A DNA stretch of 64,000 nt from contig NZ_SNYW01000002.1 in the NCBI RefSeq assembly GCF_004363235.1, forward strand, positions 58,894-122,893, given 5' to 3'. Positions within the stretch are counted from its first letter, which is position 1. The number at the start of each line of letters is the position of its first letter. Made by a program: the position numbers and the translations under genes. The notes under the pieces are model-generated. The model was not told the DNA's origin. It was given only the letters and a program-made list of their open reading frames with translations, and made no database searches. The stretch is from Dongia mobilis. GTDB taxonomy: Bacteria; Pseudomonadota; Alphaproteobacteria; Dongiales; Dongiaceae. Positions 1-7,875 of the stretch are shown here, piece after piece.

Positions 1-54
1 CAGCTGCAGCACTTCGCGCGCCGGTCCCAGCCGGTCGTAAAAGGCAGCCCGCAT
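1..54 (-). CDS. N-terminus of a zinc-type quinone oxidoreductase (cut by window edge)
   Basis: Only the first 18 codons are visible. Reading leftward from the ATG at 54 gives MRAAFYDRLGPAREVLQL, the typical opening of NADPH:quinone reductase / zinc-type alcohol dehydrogenase-like proteins, where the first strand and the 'G-x-A-x-x-V-L' turn begin the GroES-like domain. The rest lies to the left of the window, so neither the Rossmann domain nor cofactor residues can be checked. It diverges from the GST gene at 164, leaving about 110 bases for both promoters. The family call rests on this short stretch only. Confidence 0.55.
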   Translation of the reverse strand, partial: MRAAFYDRLGPAREVLQL

Positions 55-163
55 GCATCCCCCCATCACAGAATTGTCGTTGCGCCATGGCCCGACCGGG
101 CCAAGGCGAGCCTAGCCGAGGCGACGCCCGGGTGATAGTCTCCGCCGCCGAATCGGGGACCAG

Positions 164-832
164 ATGCGCGCACTCCATCATTTTTCCTTGCAGCCGCAAT
201 CGCGCCGAATCCGCATCCAGTTGCGCGAGAAAAAAATCGACGTCGATCTGGTGGCGGAACGGCCGTGGGAGCGGCGCGAGGAGCTGCTGCGCCTCAACCC
301 GGCGGGCGAGACACCGGTCCTGGTGGAAGATGGCGGTCTCACCGTCGTCGGCGCACAGGTCATCGGCGAATACCTGGAAGAGGTCTATCCGGAAAGCCCG
401 CTGCTGGGCGGGGACGCGCGTGCCCGCGCCGAAACGCGCCGTCTCGTTGCCTGGTTCGACGACAAGTTCGAGCGCGAGGTGACGCGCAACCTGCTGCACG
501 AGAAGATGCTGCGGCGCCTCTACGGCCAGGGCGGACCGGATTCCGGCGCGATTCGCGCCGGCAAGGCCAATATCCGCATCCATCTCGACTACATCGCCTG
601 GCTGACCGAACGCCGCAACTGGCTGGCTGGCGCGCAGTTCAGCCTGGCCGACATCGCCGCGGCGGCGCAGCTATCGGTCATCGACTATATGGGCGATGTC
701 GATTGGGAATCCTTCCCCGAGGCCAAGCACTGGTATGCCCGGGTGAAATCGCGCCCCAGTTTCCGGCCGATCCTGGCCGATACCTGGCCCGGCACCCAGC
801 CGCCGCCCCATTACGCCGATCTGGATTTCTGA
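164..832 (+). CDS. glutathione S-transferase family protein
   Basis: A 222-residue protein with the two-domain GST layout. The thioredoxin-like N-terminal half (about 1-80) carries the cis-proline loop N-P-A-G-E-T-P and the strand V-L-V-E-D-G-G. An all-helical C-terminal half follows (about 90-210). Members bind glutathione in the cytosol and conjugate, reduce or isomerise small electrophiles; the substrate cannot be read from sequence. The position where many GSTs have Glu-Ser ahead of the x-x-I-x-E-Y-L helix reads Gly-Ala, so glutathione binding may differ from the textbook case. It ends 7 bases before the convergent TPR gene. The ATG at 164 is the only start that keeps the full first strand. 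Confidence 0.85.
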   Translation: MRALHHFSLQPQSRRIRIQLREKKIDVDLVAERPWERREELLRLNPAGETPVLVEDGGLTVVGAQVIGEYLEEVYPESPLLGGDARARAETRRLVAWFDDKFEREVTRNLLHEKMLRRLYGQGGPDSGAIRAGKANIRIHLDYIAWLTERRNWLAGAQFSLADIAAAAQLSVIDYMGDVDWESFPEAKHWYARVKSRPSFRPILADTWPGTQPPPHYADLDF

Positions 833-839
833 GCGCGCT

Positions 840-1616
840 TCAATTGGCGTTGATGTCGATCTTCTCCAGCAGGCGCTGGGCCTCGGCAGCGGCGGCGCTG
901 GCGGGGGCAAGTTCCAGCACCTTCATGAGATCGGCACGGGCCGCATCCTTGTCATTGAGCGCGGCATGGAGGCGGCCACGCTGCAGCAGGGCCTCGGGCA
1001 GGTCCGGCGCCAGGGAAAAGGCCTTGTCCAGATTGTCGGCGGCCAGTTCCGGCTCCTCGAGATCGATATAGGTCGAGGCGCGGAAGACATAAATGTCGGG
1101 ACGTTGCGGGGCGAGATCGCTCGCCGCGTTGAGGTCGTCCAGCGCCTCGAACAGCATGCCGCTCTCGCCATAGAGATTGGCGCGGTCCAGCAGCAGCTCG
1201 ACATTCTTCGGCGCGAGCTTCAGCCCCTCGTTGAGATCATGCAGGGCCAGCTGCTCCTTTCCGGCGAGGCGCCAGGCATAGGCCGCCTGGGCGAAGGTCT
1301 CGGAAGCAAGTGGCGCCTTCACCTGGGGCAGGGTCTGGGCGATGTTCTCCAGCAGCAGGGCGGCATCGTCATAGCGCTGCAGGCCGATCATGGCGAGGGC
1401 CTGGCAATGCCGCGCCGCATCGCCGCCCTTCTGCTTTTCCCATTCGATCGCACTTTCCAGGGCCGCCGCGGGATCCTGGTTCACCAGGACCATGCAGGCA
1501 TCGTAATGCTGGCGGTGCTCGGCCTCGGACATTTCCGCCCTTGCCGGGAGCGATTGCGCCGGGAGGGACGCGGCAACCAGCAAGGCGGCAAGCAGGGAAA
1601 GCCCGATGATGCGCAT
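840..1616 (-). CDS. exported tetratricopeptide (TPR) repeat protein
   Basis: A 258-residue protein beginning with a signal peptide: positive residue, hydrophobic stretch I-G-L-S-L-L-A-A-L-L-V-A-A and a likely cleavage after L-P-A-R-A near residue 27, so it should act in the periplasm. From about residue 105 to the end it consists of TPR-like helix pairs with recurrent A-x-x-D-L-x-x-A and L-A-P signatures, for example 'DLNEGLKLAPKN' and 'DLNAASDLAPQR'. TPR arrays bind partner proteins; no enzymatic motif is present. It is a single gene, divergent from the SDR at 1709 and convergent with the GST. Its partner is unknown. Confidence 0.75.
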   Translation of the reverse strand: MRIIGLSLLAALLVAASLPAQSLPARAEMSEAEHRQHYDACMVLVNQDPAAALESAIEWEKQKGGDAARHCQALAMIGLQRYDDAALLLENIAQTLPQVKAPLASETFAQAAYAWRLAGKEQLALHDLNEGLKLAPKNVELLLDRANLYGESGMLFEALDDLNAASDLAPQRPDIYVFRASTYIDLEEPELAADNLDKAFSLAPDLPEALLQRGRLHAALNDKDAARADLMKVLELAPASAAAAEAQRLLEKIDINAN

Positions 1617-1708
1617 GGTTGATGTTTCCGACTCTGGCCGCTATGGCCTGAAGGGAGCAGACAAGGCGGCTCTTTTGATGGGGCGCGCGGCGGGGATTTG
1701 CAAGGGCC

Positions 1709-2641
1709 ATGACGGAAAGCAGCCAGCCACAGATGCGTGAAGCCGCCGCCCCGGCGAAAACCGGCGCGGCGGCGCAGCCGCCTGGACACCTCTTCTGTTT
1801 CGGCCTTGGCTACAGCGCGCGCCGGCTCGCCGACAGATTGCTGTCGGCTGGCTGGCGCGTCAGCGGCACCTGCCGGTCGCCGGAAAAGAGGCAGGCGCTC
1901 GCCCGGGCCGGTATCGCGGCGGAAATCTTCGACCGGGAGCATCCGGTGCCCGACCTTGCGCGACATCTCGCCGCGGCGACGCATCTCCTCTCCTCGGTGC
2001 CGCCGGACGGGGCGGGCGATCCCGTGATCGATCTGCACCGCGCCGAGATCGATGCCGCGGCACCGCATCTGGCCTGGATCGGCTATCTTTCCACCACCGG
2101 GGTCTATGGCGATCGCGGCGGCGCCTGGGTCGACGAGCAGAGCGACCTCAGCCCCAGCGGCGAACGCGGCCGGCGGCGGCTTCTGGCCGAACGGGCCTGG
2201 GCCGCGCTCGCCCAGCCGGCGCATCTCTTCCGCCTGGCCGGCATCTACGGTCCCGGTTCCTCGGCTCTCGATACGGTGCGCGAGGGGCGCGCCCGGCGCG
2301 TGGTGAAGCCGGGCCAGGTCTTCAGCCGGATCCATGTCGATGACATCGTCAACGTACTGACGGCCTCGATGGCGCGACCCAACCCGGGTGCGGCCTATAA
2401 CGTCTGCGACGACGACCCGGCGCCGCCCGCCGATGTCATTACCTTCGCCTGTACGCTTCTGGGCGTGGCACCGCCGCCGGAAGTGCCCTATGAAAGCGCC
2501 GATCTGTCGCCCATGGCGCGCAGCTTCTATGACGACAACAAGCGCTGCCGCAACGACCGCATCAAGCACGAACTGGGCGTCACCCTCGCCTATCCCGACT
2601 ATCGCACCGGCCTCAGGGCGTTGCTCGGCGCCGGTTATTGA
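1709..2641 (+). CDS. NAD-dependent epimerase/SDR-like protein (YeeZ-like)
   Basis: A 310-residue extended-SDR protein. After about 27 linker residues comes the dinucleotide-binding turn F-G-L-G-Y-S-A-R-R-L (31-40), a variant of G-x-x-G-x-x-G in which the Tyr-Ser-Ala form is typical of the YeeZ-like branch. Further on, 'YLSTTGVYGD' near residue 130 gives the Ser/Thr and Tyr of the SDR active site, and 'RLAGIYGPG' near 180 is another hallmark of the epimerase/dehydratase superfamily. Substrate is unknown; a cytosolic NAD(P)-linked sugar or isoprenoid reaction is plausible. Its last 7 bases overlap the convergent hydrolase at 2635. The Ala/Pro-rich N-terminus may be over-extended. Confidence 0.75.
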   Translation: MTESSQPQMREAAAPAKTGAAAQPPGHLFCFGLGYSARRLADRLLSAGWRVSGTCRSPEKRQALARAGIAAEIFDREHPVPDLARHLAAATHLLSSVPPDGAGDPVIDLHRAEIDAAAPHLAWIGYLSTTGVYGDRGGAWVDEQSDLSPSGERGRRRLLAERAWAALAQPAHLFRLAGIYGPGSSALDTVREGRARRVVKPGQVFSRIHVDDIVNVLTASMARPNPGAAYNVCDDDPAPPADVITFACTLLGVAPPPEVPYESADLSPMARSFYDDNKRCRNDRIKHELGVTLAYPDYRTGLRALLGAGY

Positions 2642-3618
2642 AGGCGCGACAATTCCTCGACCGCCAGCATCAGCCGGTCGAGATCCTGCGGCCGGCTGAG
2701 GCGATGATCGCCGTCCTTTATAAGGGTGACGACCACGTCACTGCCGGCCAACTGGCGCGCCGCGCGCAACGAGACTTCGAACGGCACGTCCTGATCCGCC
2801 TGGCCGTGCAGCAACCGCACCGGCACGGTCAGCGGAATGGTGCGGCCGAGCAGCAGATGCCGCCGCCCGTCCTCGATCAGGTCGCGCGTGATGACATAGG
2901 GTTCGTCGGCATAGGCGGAAGGTTCCTCGACGCGGCCGTCGCGGACGAGTTGCGCCTGCATCGCCGCATCCATCTTGGCCCACATCAAATCCTCGGTGAA
3001 ATCCGGGGCCGCGGCGATGCCGATCAATCCGGCGACACGATCAGGCCGCGCCAGCGCGCAGAGCAGCATCAGCCAGCCGCCCATCGACGAACCGACCAGA
3101 ATCTGCGGTCCCTCGGTGAGTTGGTCGATCACGGCGAGCGCATCGTCGCGCCAGCGGCCGATGGTACCGTCGACGAAGCGGCCCGATGACTGACCGTGGC
3201 CGCGGTAATCGAATCGCACGAAGCCGCGCCCTGTTGCGGCGCAGTAGGCCTCAAGCGCCATCGCCTTGGTGCCGGTCATGTCGGACGCAAAACCGCCAAG
3301 GAATACGATCCCCGGCTGACTCGTTCTTACTGCATTATTTCCGTGCGCGCCCAAGTCGTTGGCGGCGCGCAGGCGGCGATGATAGGCGATGCGCACGCCG
3401 TCGCCGTGTTCGAGAAAGCGTGGCGCACTTGCACGCGGGCTAGCGGAATCGGCAAGTGGCCGCACCGGTTCGGCTTGCAAAAGATGTGCTTGCCCTGATA
3501 ATGGGTCCCTGCGTCGGATCGGGACGGCGGCTGGCGCCGAAGATGACAGGGGCGGCAGCACATGATCCGGCAACGGAGTTCCAGCGGTCGGTCGGTTTTT
3601 TCGTGACGGCATAGGCAA
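2635..3618 (-). CDS. alpha/beta hydrolase with N-terminal extension
   Basis: The catalytic part (from about residue 67) is a serine hydrolase of the ABHD10-like esterase group. The nucleophile elbow is G-S-S-M-G-G with Ser178, the oxyanion region is 'FLGGFASDM', the acid lies in 'HGQADQDVP' (Asp275) and the base is His305 in 'GDHRLS'. It probably hydrolyses an ester or thioester in the cytosol. The first 66 residues are low-complexity and not typical of the family. With this start only 18 bases separate it from the divergent glycosyltransferase, so translation may really begin downstream, for instance at the GTG for residue 20. The 3' end overlaps the SDR gene by 7 bases. Confidence 0.75.
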   Translation of the reverse strand: MPMPSRKNRPTAGTPLPDHVLPPLSSSAPAAVPIRRRDPLSGQAHLLQAEPVRPLADSASPRASAPRFLEHGDGVRIAYHRRLRAANDLGAHGNNAVRTSQPGIVFLGGFASDMTGTKAMALEAYCAATGRGFVRFDYRGHGQSSGRFVDGTIGRWRDDALAVIDQLTEGPQILVGSSMGGWLMLLCALARPDRVAGLIGIAAAPDFTEDLMWAKMDAAMQAQLVRDGRVEEPSAYADEPYVITRDLIEDGRRHLLLGRTIPLTVPVRLLHGQADQDVPFEVSLRAARQLAGSDVVVTLIKDGDHRLSRPQDLDRLMLAVEELSRLQ

Positions 3619-3636
3619 GGCTCTCCCGGATCAGAG

Positions 3637-4842
3637 ATGTCAATCGACACCGTTTCCGCGCTTCCTCCTTACACCACCACGGCCTTCGAAAAAAAGGCGC
3701 CTGCCATATTGCAGCTGGTGCCGCATTTCGACGGCGGCGGTGCGGCGCGACTGGCGCTGGAATATGGTGCGGCGATTCAGGCGGCCGGCGGCCAGACCTG
3801 GATCGGCTACGAGCAGGCCGCCGCCTCGACCCACGAGTTGAGCCGCTTCGGCATTCGCGGCATCGAGATGAAGCTGGCGAGCCGCAACCCGCTGACCGGT
3901 TTCAACGTCGCGCGTCGCGTCGCGCGTTTCGCCGCCGAGAGCAAGATCGACATCATCCACGCCCAGAGTGCCAGCCTGGCCGTGATCGGCCATGCCGCCG
4001 CCAAGCGGGCCGGCTGCCGCCTGGTCACCACCTTCCATGACGGGCCGGGCAGCGTCGCCGCCTTGAGCAAGCGCGCCCGCCAGGCTTTCCTCGAATCCGA
4101 TCTGGTCATTACCCTCTCGCATGTGACGGCGGACGAGATCGCGCGCGCGCTGCCGGCGCTGGCATCGCGCCTCAGCGTGGTACCCTTCGGCATCGACCTC
4201 ACCCGTTTCGATCCCGGCCAGGTGACGGCGCCGCGCGTGGTGCAATTGGCCAACCAATGGCGCGTGCCCGACGACATTCCGGTCATCATGGCGCCGGCCA
4301 CCTTCCAGCGCGGCAAGGGTCATTCCCTGCTGCTGGAGGCGCTGGCCCAGATCCGCGACCTCGATCTGCGCTGCATCCTGGTGGGACCGGATCCGGATGG
4401 CGGCGTCTACCGCAAGCAATTGGAGCGCGAGGTGGCGGCACACCAGCTGCAGGACCGGGTGCTGATCGCCGAGGACGTGCGCGACATGCCGGCCGCCCTG
4501 ATGCTGGCCGATCTGATCGTCGCCCCCTATCTGGAGCCCGCCACCTATAACCGCGTCCTGATCGAGGCCCAGGCCCTCGGTCGCCCGGTGGTGGCGAGCG
4601 ATTTCCCGGCCGCGCGCGAGGTGCTGGACGGCTCCTCCATGGCCTGGCTGACGGCGCCGGGCGATGCCCAATCCCTCGGCTGGGCGATCCGCGACGCCCT
4701 GGCCCTGCCGCTCGACGAACGGGAGGCTCGTACCCCGCAGGTGATCGAGAATCTGCGCCCGCGGGCCGATCGCGACGTGATGGCGGCCCAGGTGCTGAGC
4801 CTCTACAACTCGCTCCTGATGGACGCCCACCAGGCGGCGTGA
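3637..4842 (+). CDS. glycosyltransferase family 4 (GT-B fold)
   Basis: A 401-residue GT-B glycosyltransferase. The N-terminal Rossmann domain begins with 'LQLVPHFDGGGAARLALEYG', the acceptor-side glycine-rich loop of GT4 enzymes. The C-terminal donor domain includes 'VPFGIDLTRFDP', 'GKGHSLLLEAL' and the nucleotide-sugar motif 'NRVLIEAQALGRPVV' with the conserved Glu. It should transfer a sugar from a nucleotide sugar to a polysaccharide or lipid acceptor on the cytoplasmic face of the membrane. No other envelope-polysaccharide genes are adjacent, so acceptor and pathway are unknown. The first 15-20 residues may be an over-extension. Confidence 0.85.
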   Translation: MSIDTVSALPPYTTTAFEKKAPAILQLVPHFDGGGAARLALEYGAAIQAAGGQTWIGYEQAAASTHELSRFGIRGIEMKLASRNPLTGFNVARRVARFAAESKIDIIHAQSASLAVIGHAAAKRAGCRLVTTFHDGPGSVAALSKRARQAFLESDLVITLSHVTADEIARALPALASRLSVVPFGIDLTRFDPGQVTAPRVVQLANQWRVPDDIPVIMAPATFQRGKGHSLLLEALAQIRDLDLRCILVGPDPDGGVYRKQLEREVAAHQLQDRVLIAEDVRDMPAALMLADLIVAPYLEPATYNRVLIEAQALGRPVVASDFPAAREVLDGSSMAWLTAPGDAQSLGWAIRDALALPLDEREARTPQVIENLRPRADRDVMAAQVLSLYNSLLMDAHQAA

Positions 4843-4897
4843 CGGCGCCACATTTCTGTCGCCCCCAAACCTGTCGCGCGCCTGACTAAACCCCTGA

Positions 4898-4922
4898 TTC
4901 GGCGCCTGATTTCGCCGAAATT
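4898..4922 (+). terminator. weak hairpin after the glycosyltransferase gene
   Basis: TTCGGCG (4898-4904) and CGCCGAA (4913-4919) can pair around an 8-base loop. Only a short A/T run follows and there is no real U-tract, so it is a weak intrinsic terminator at best. It is the only structured element I see in the 4843-5031 gap. Confidence 0.3.
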
Positions 4923-5031
4923 TCACCGCCGCGCCCCATTCCCGCCACCTTTTCCGGCGACCTTCCCCGCATCGCAAGCGCCACGGCCCGCTCAATCGGG
5001 AAGGCGGCGCCAGGACCCAAGGGGAATGCCC

Positions 5032-5604
5032 ATGCAGCTGCTCCGCCAGACTTTCTATTTCCTGCGCCATGGCGAGACCGACTGGAACCGCATCGGCCTG
5101 GTCCAGGGCCGGGTCAACATGCCCTTGAACGGCACCGGCCTCGCCCAGGCGCGCGCCGCGCGCGACTTGCTGCGCGATGCCGGCATCGGCACCATCTGCA
5201 CCTCGCCCCTCGATCGGGCACAGCTTACTGCCGACATCATCGCTGCCGGGCTGCATGTGCCGGTCCGCGTCATCGACAACCTGCGGGAATGCGGCTTTGG
5301 CGCCCGCGAAGGCCATCCCAAGGGCGCCTGGTACGATGCCTGGCGCAACGGCACCACGCCGGCCGGCGCCGAACGCTTCCCGGCCTTCCTCGAGCGCGCC
5401 CTCGACGGGCTCAACGAGGCGCTCTCCTGCCCCGGCCCGGTGTTGATCGTGGCCCATGGCGGCATCTATGGGGCGATCGAGCGCTTTGCCGGCATCGCCC
5501 GGCGCGAGCGCATTCCCAACGGCGTGCCGCTGTTCCATGCCCCGCCGCCCAAGCCCCTGCTGGCCTGGCGCCGGCAACAAATCGCCGGCTTCGCCGCCGC
5601 CTGA
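5032..5604 (+). CDS. histidine phosphatase family protein (phosphoglycerate mutase-like)
   Basis: A protein of about 190 residues with the R-H-G-E-T phosphohistidine motif at residues 12-16 (FLRHGETDWN), the second arginine in 'CTSPLDRAQLTA', the acid region 'ECGFGAREGHPK' and the second catalytic histidine in 'IVAHGGIYG'. These are the residues that carry and transfer phosphate in the branch-1 histidine phosphatase superfamily. The substrate could be a sugar phosphate or a cobalamin/phospholipid intermediate and cannot be fixed here. I prefer the ATG at 5032 over 5026, because the purine-rich AAGGGG at 5019-5024 is correctly spaced only for 5032. It is a single gene ahead of leuD. Confidence 0.85.
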   Translation: MQLLRQTFYFLRHGETDWNRIGLVQGRVNMPLNGTGLAQARAARDLLRDAGIGTICTSPLDRAQLTADIIAAGLHVPVRVIDNLRECGFGAREGHPKGAWYDAWRNGTTPAGAERFPAFLERALDGLNEALSCPGPVLIVAHGGIYGAIERFAGIARRERIPNGVPLFHAPPPKPLLAWRRQQIAGFAAA

Positions 5605-5799
5605 AATATTATTGCGTCCTGCCGCCGGCCGGCTCCCTGATGGTTGAAAAGGGGGTGGCCGGCGACGGCGCCAGCCGCAAGATCCTTGCGTGGCGCAAAC
5701 TTGCGCCCGCCTTTGCCCCATGACATAACAGCCGCCGCTTTGGATCGGCGCCGACTCCTTTTAGGGGTGAACCGGCCGATCGCAACAGATTGGCGGACC

Positions 5800-6411
5800 A
5801 TGGAAAAGTTCACGAAATTGAGCGGGATCGCGGCACCCATGCCGATCCGCAATGTCGACACCGACATGATCATCCCGAAGCAGTTCCTGAAGACCATCAA
5901 GCGCACCGGCCTCGGCAAGAACCTGTTCGACGAGATGCGCTATACGCCGGACGGCAAGGAAATCCCGGATTTCGTCCTCAACAAGCCGCAATACAGGAAG
6001 GCGCAGATCCTGGTGGCGGGCGAGAATTTCGGCTGCGGCTCCTCCCGCGAGCACGCGCCCTGGGCGCTTTTGGATTTCGGCATCCGCTGCGTCATCGCCC
6101 CCTCCTTCGCCGACATCTTCTATAACAACTGCTTCAAGAACGGCATCCTGCCGATCAAGCTGCCGGCGGAAGACGTCGCCAAGCTGATGGACGATGCCGA
6201 GCGCGGCGCCAATGCAGTGATCTCGGTCGATCTCGAGGCGCAGGAGATCCGCGGCCCCGATGGCGGCGTCGTCAAGTTCGAGGTCGATGCCTTCCGCAAG
6301 CATTGCCTGCTGAACGGCCTCGACGATATCGGCCTCACCTTGCAGAAGAAGGCCGACATCGATTCTTACGAAACCCGGAACAAGCACAGCCAGCCCTGGC
6401 TGTGGAACTAG
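5800..6411 (+). CDS. leuD: 3-isopropylmalate dehydratase small subunit
   Basis: A 203-residue protein matching LeuD length. It opens with '[20 protein letters not shown]' and contains the swivelling-domain signatures '[14 protein letters not shown]' and '[15 protein letters not shown]', the loop that contacts substrate in the aconitase-type active site. With the FeS-containing large subunit LeuC it isomerises 2- to 3-isopropylmalate in leucine biosynthesis. The start at 5800 is set by homology; an upstream in-frame extension to 5644 has no family support. leuC is not in the window, so it must lie elsewhere. leuB follows after a repeat-filled gap of 154 bases. Confidence 0.96.
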   Translation: MEKFTKLSGIAAPMPIRNVDTDMIIPKQFLKTIKRTGLGKNLFDEMRYTPDGKEIPDFVLNKPQYRKAQILVAGENFGCGSSREHAPWALLDFGIRCVIAPSFADIFYNNCFKNGILPIKLPAEDVAKLMDDAERGANAVISVDLEAQEIRGPDGGVVKFEVDAFRKHCLLNGLDDIGLTLQKKADIDSYETRNKHSQPWLWN

Positions 6412-6420
6412 CAGGTCAAG

Positions 6421-6518
6421 CCCCTCACCCCAACCCACGCCCCGCAAGCGGGGCGCGGGCGTTTGCAGCGAGCACGACATAGGCCCCTCGCCCCATGAGA
6501 TGGGGAGAGGGGTTGGGA
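6421..6518. repeat. double-hairpin palindromic repeat between leuD and leuB
   Basis: The gap holds two strong inverted repeats. CGCCCCG/CGGGGCG (6438-6444 with 6449-6455) is one. CCCCTC-g-CCCCAT (6484-6496) pairing with ATGGGG-a-GAGGGG (6500-6512) around a 3-base loop is the other. The outer ends CCCCTCACCCCAACCC (6421-6436) and GAGGGGTTGGG (6507-6517) are also roughly complementary. This is the build of a dispersed REP-like element rather than of a simple terminator: no U-tract follows. In mRNA it would fold between leuD and leuB and could alter their relative expression or stability. Confidence 0.6.
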
Positions 6519-6565
6519 TGATGGGCCTCTCTCAACAAACCCAATTCCATTCCGAGAGCCCCCAC

Positions 6566-7681
6566 ATGGCCACCAATTCGAAGAAGATCCTGATCCTCGC
6601 CGGCGACGGCATCGGCCCGGAAGTGATGACGCAGGTGAAGCGCGTGCTGGGCTGGTTCGACCGGCGCCGCAACACCGGTTTCGAAACCGAGGATGAACTG
6701 GTCGGCGGCTGTGCCTATGACAAGCACGGGACGCCGCTCACCGACCAGACGATGGAAAAGGCGCTGGCCGCCGATGCCGTGCTGCTGGGCGCGGTGGGTG
6801 GTCCGAAATGGGACAATCTCGATTTCTCGGTGAAGCCGGAGCGCGGCCTGCTGCGCCTCAGGAAGGACATGGCGCTGTTCGCCAATCTGCGCCCCGCCCT
6901 CGTTTTCGACGCACTGGCCGAAGCCTCGTCGCTGAAGACCGAACTGGTCAAGGGCCTCGACATCATGATCGTGCGCGAGCTCACCGGCGGCGTCTATTTC
7001 GGCAGCCCGCGCGGTATCGAGACGCTGCCCAACGGCGAGCGCCGCGGCATCAACACCCAGGTCTATACCACCAGCGAGATCCAGCGCGTGGCGCGCGTCG
7101 CCTTCGAACTGGCGCGCAAGCGCAGCAACAAGCTGTGCTCGGTCGAGAAGGCCAATGTGATGGAATCGGGCGTGTTGTGGCGCGAGGAAGTGCAGAAGCT
7201 GGGCGACACCGAATACAAGGACGTGCAGCTTTCCCACATGTATGCCGATAATTGCGCCATGCAGCTGGTGCGCCAGCCCAAGCAGTTCGACGTCATCGTC
7301 ACCGACAATCTGTTCGGCGACCTGCTCTCCGATTGCGCGGCGATGCTCACCGGCTCACTCGGCATGCTGCCCTCGGCCAGCCTCGGTGCCGCCGATGCCG
7401 GAGGGAAGCGCAAGGCGCTCTATGAGCCGGTGCACGGGAGCGCCCCCGACATCGCCGGGCAGGGCAAGGCCAATCCGCTGGCCTGCCTGCTCTCGGCCTC
7501 GATGATGCTGCGCTATTCCTTCGACATGGGCGAAGAGGCCGATCTGCTCGACAAGGCGGCCAACAATGTCGTCGCCAGGGGCTGCCGCACCGGCGACATC
7601 ATGGCGCCGGGCTGCACCCTCGTTTCCACCAGCCAGATGGGTGACGAGATCCTGAAGGAACTGGACCGGCTCGGCGCCTGA
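6566..7681 (+). CDS. leuB: 3-isopropylmalate dehydrogenase
   Basis: A 371-residue NAD-dependent decarboxylating dehydrogenase that oxidises 3-isopropylmalate to 2-oxoisocaproate, the third step of leucine synthesis. Visible signatures are '[11 protein letters not shown]' at the N-terminus, 'RPALVFD', '[11 protein letters not shown]', the metal/substrate stretch '[12 protein letters not shown]' and '[14 protein letters not shown]' toward the C-terminus. The ATG at 6566 ([15 protein letters not shown]) fits family length; an upstream in-frame extension to 6500 would run into the palindromic repeat. It is co-directional with leuD and closed by a strong terminator at 7712. Confidence 0.97.
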   Translation: MATNSKKILILAGDGIGPEVMTQVKRVLGWFDRRRNTGFETEDELVGGCAYDKHGTPLTDQTMEKALAADAVLLGAVGGPKWDNLDFSVKPERGLLRLRKDMALFANLRPALVFDALAEASSLKTELVKGLDIMIVRELTGGVYFGSPRGIETLPNGERRGINTQVYTTSEIQRVARVAFELARKRSNKLCSVEKANVMESGVLWREEVQKLGDTEYKDVQLSHMYADNCAMQLVRQPKQFDVIVTDNLFGDLLSDCAAMLTGSLGMLPSASLGAADAGGKRKALYEPVHGSAPDIAGQGKANPLACLLSASMMLRYSFDMGEEADLLDKAANNVVARGCRTGDIMAPGCTLVSTSQMGDEILKELDRLGA

Positions 7682-7711
7682 TCGGCGCCCGAAAATCTGG
7701 CATAGCGACCG

Positions 7712-7750
7712 AACGCCGGGTGGAGATCGCGCCGCCCGGCGTTTTCATTT
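7712..7750 (+). terminator. Rho-independent terminator of leuB
   Basis: AACGCCGGGTGG (7712-7723) pairs over 12 bp, with one G-U pair, with CCGCCCGGCGTT (7732-7743) around an 8-base loop. A T-rich run, TTCATTT, follows. It sits 31 bases after the leuB stop. Confidence 0.85.
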
Positions 7751-7803
7751 CCTGCAGCCGAGGCGTCCGCGGTCACCACAATCGGCCGCAATATTGACCG
7801 ATC

Positions 7804-7817
7804 TTGATTTGGGTCAA
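7804..7817. promoter_or_regulatory. Fnr/FixK-type box upstream of the universal stress gene
   Basis: TTGAT-TTGG-GTCAA matches the Fnr/FixK consensus TTGAT-N4-ATCAA at 9 of 10 fixed positions. It lies 59 bases before the ATG at 7876, where an activator site would sit upstream of a promoter. Stress-protein genes are common Fnr/FixK targets in alphaproteobacteria, so low-oxygen induction is a reasonable inference. Confidence 0.65.
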
Positions 7818-7875
7818 GCAATGTGGACCCATTGCGGTATAGATTGCGCCAAATGCAGGCAAGGGAGATCCGGTC

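Noticed and set aside
3640..5721. A 693-codon open frame on the minus strand
   Set aside because: It is antisense to the glycosyltransferase and phosphatase genes, has no domain, and is Arg/Gly/His-rich, as expected from the high-GC complement.
5605..5799. Leader-peptide attenuator ahead of leuD
   Set aside because: The small frame at 5640-5723 is not leucine-rich, and no terminator/antiterminator pair is present.
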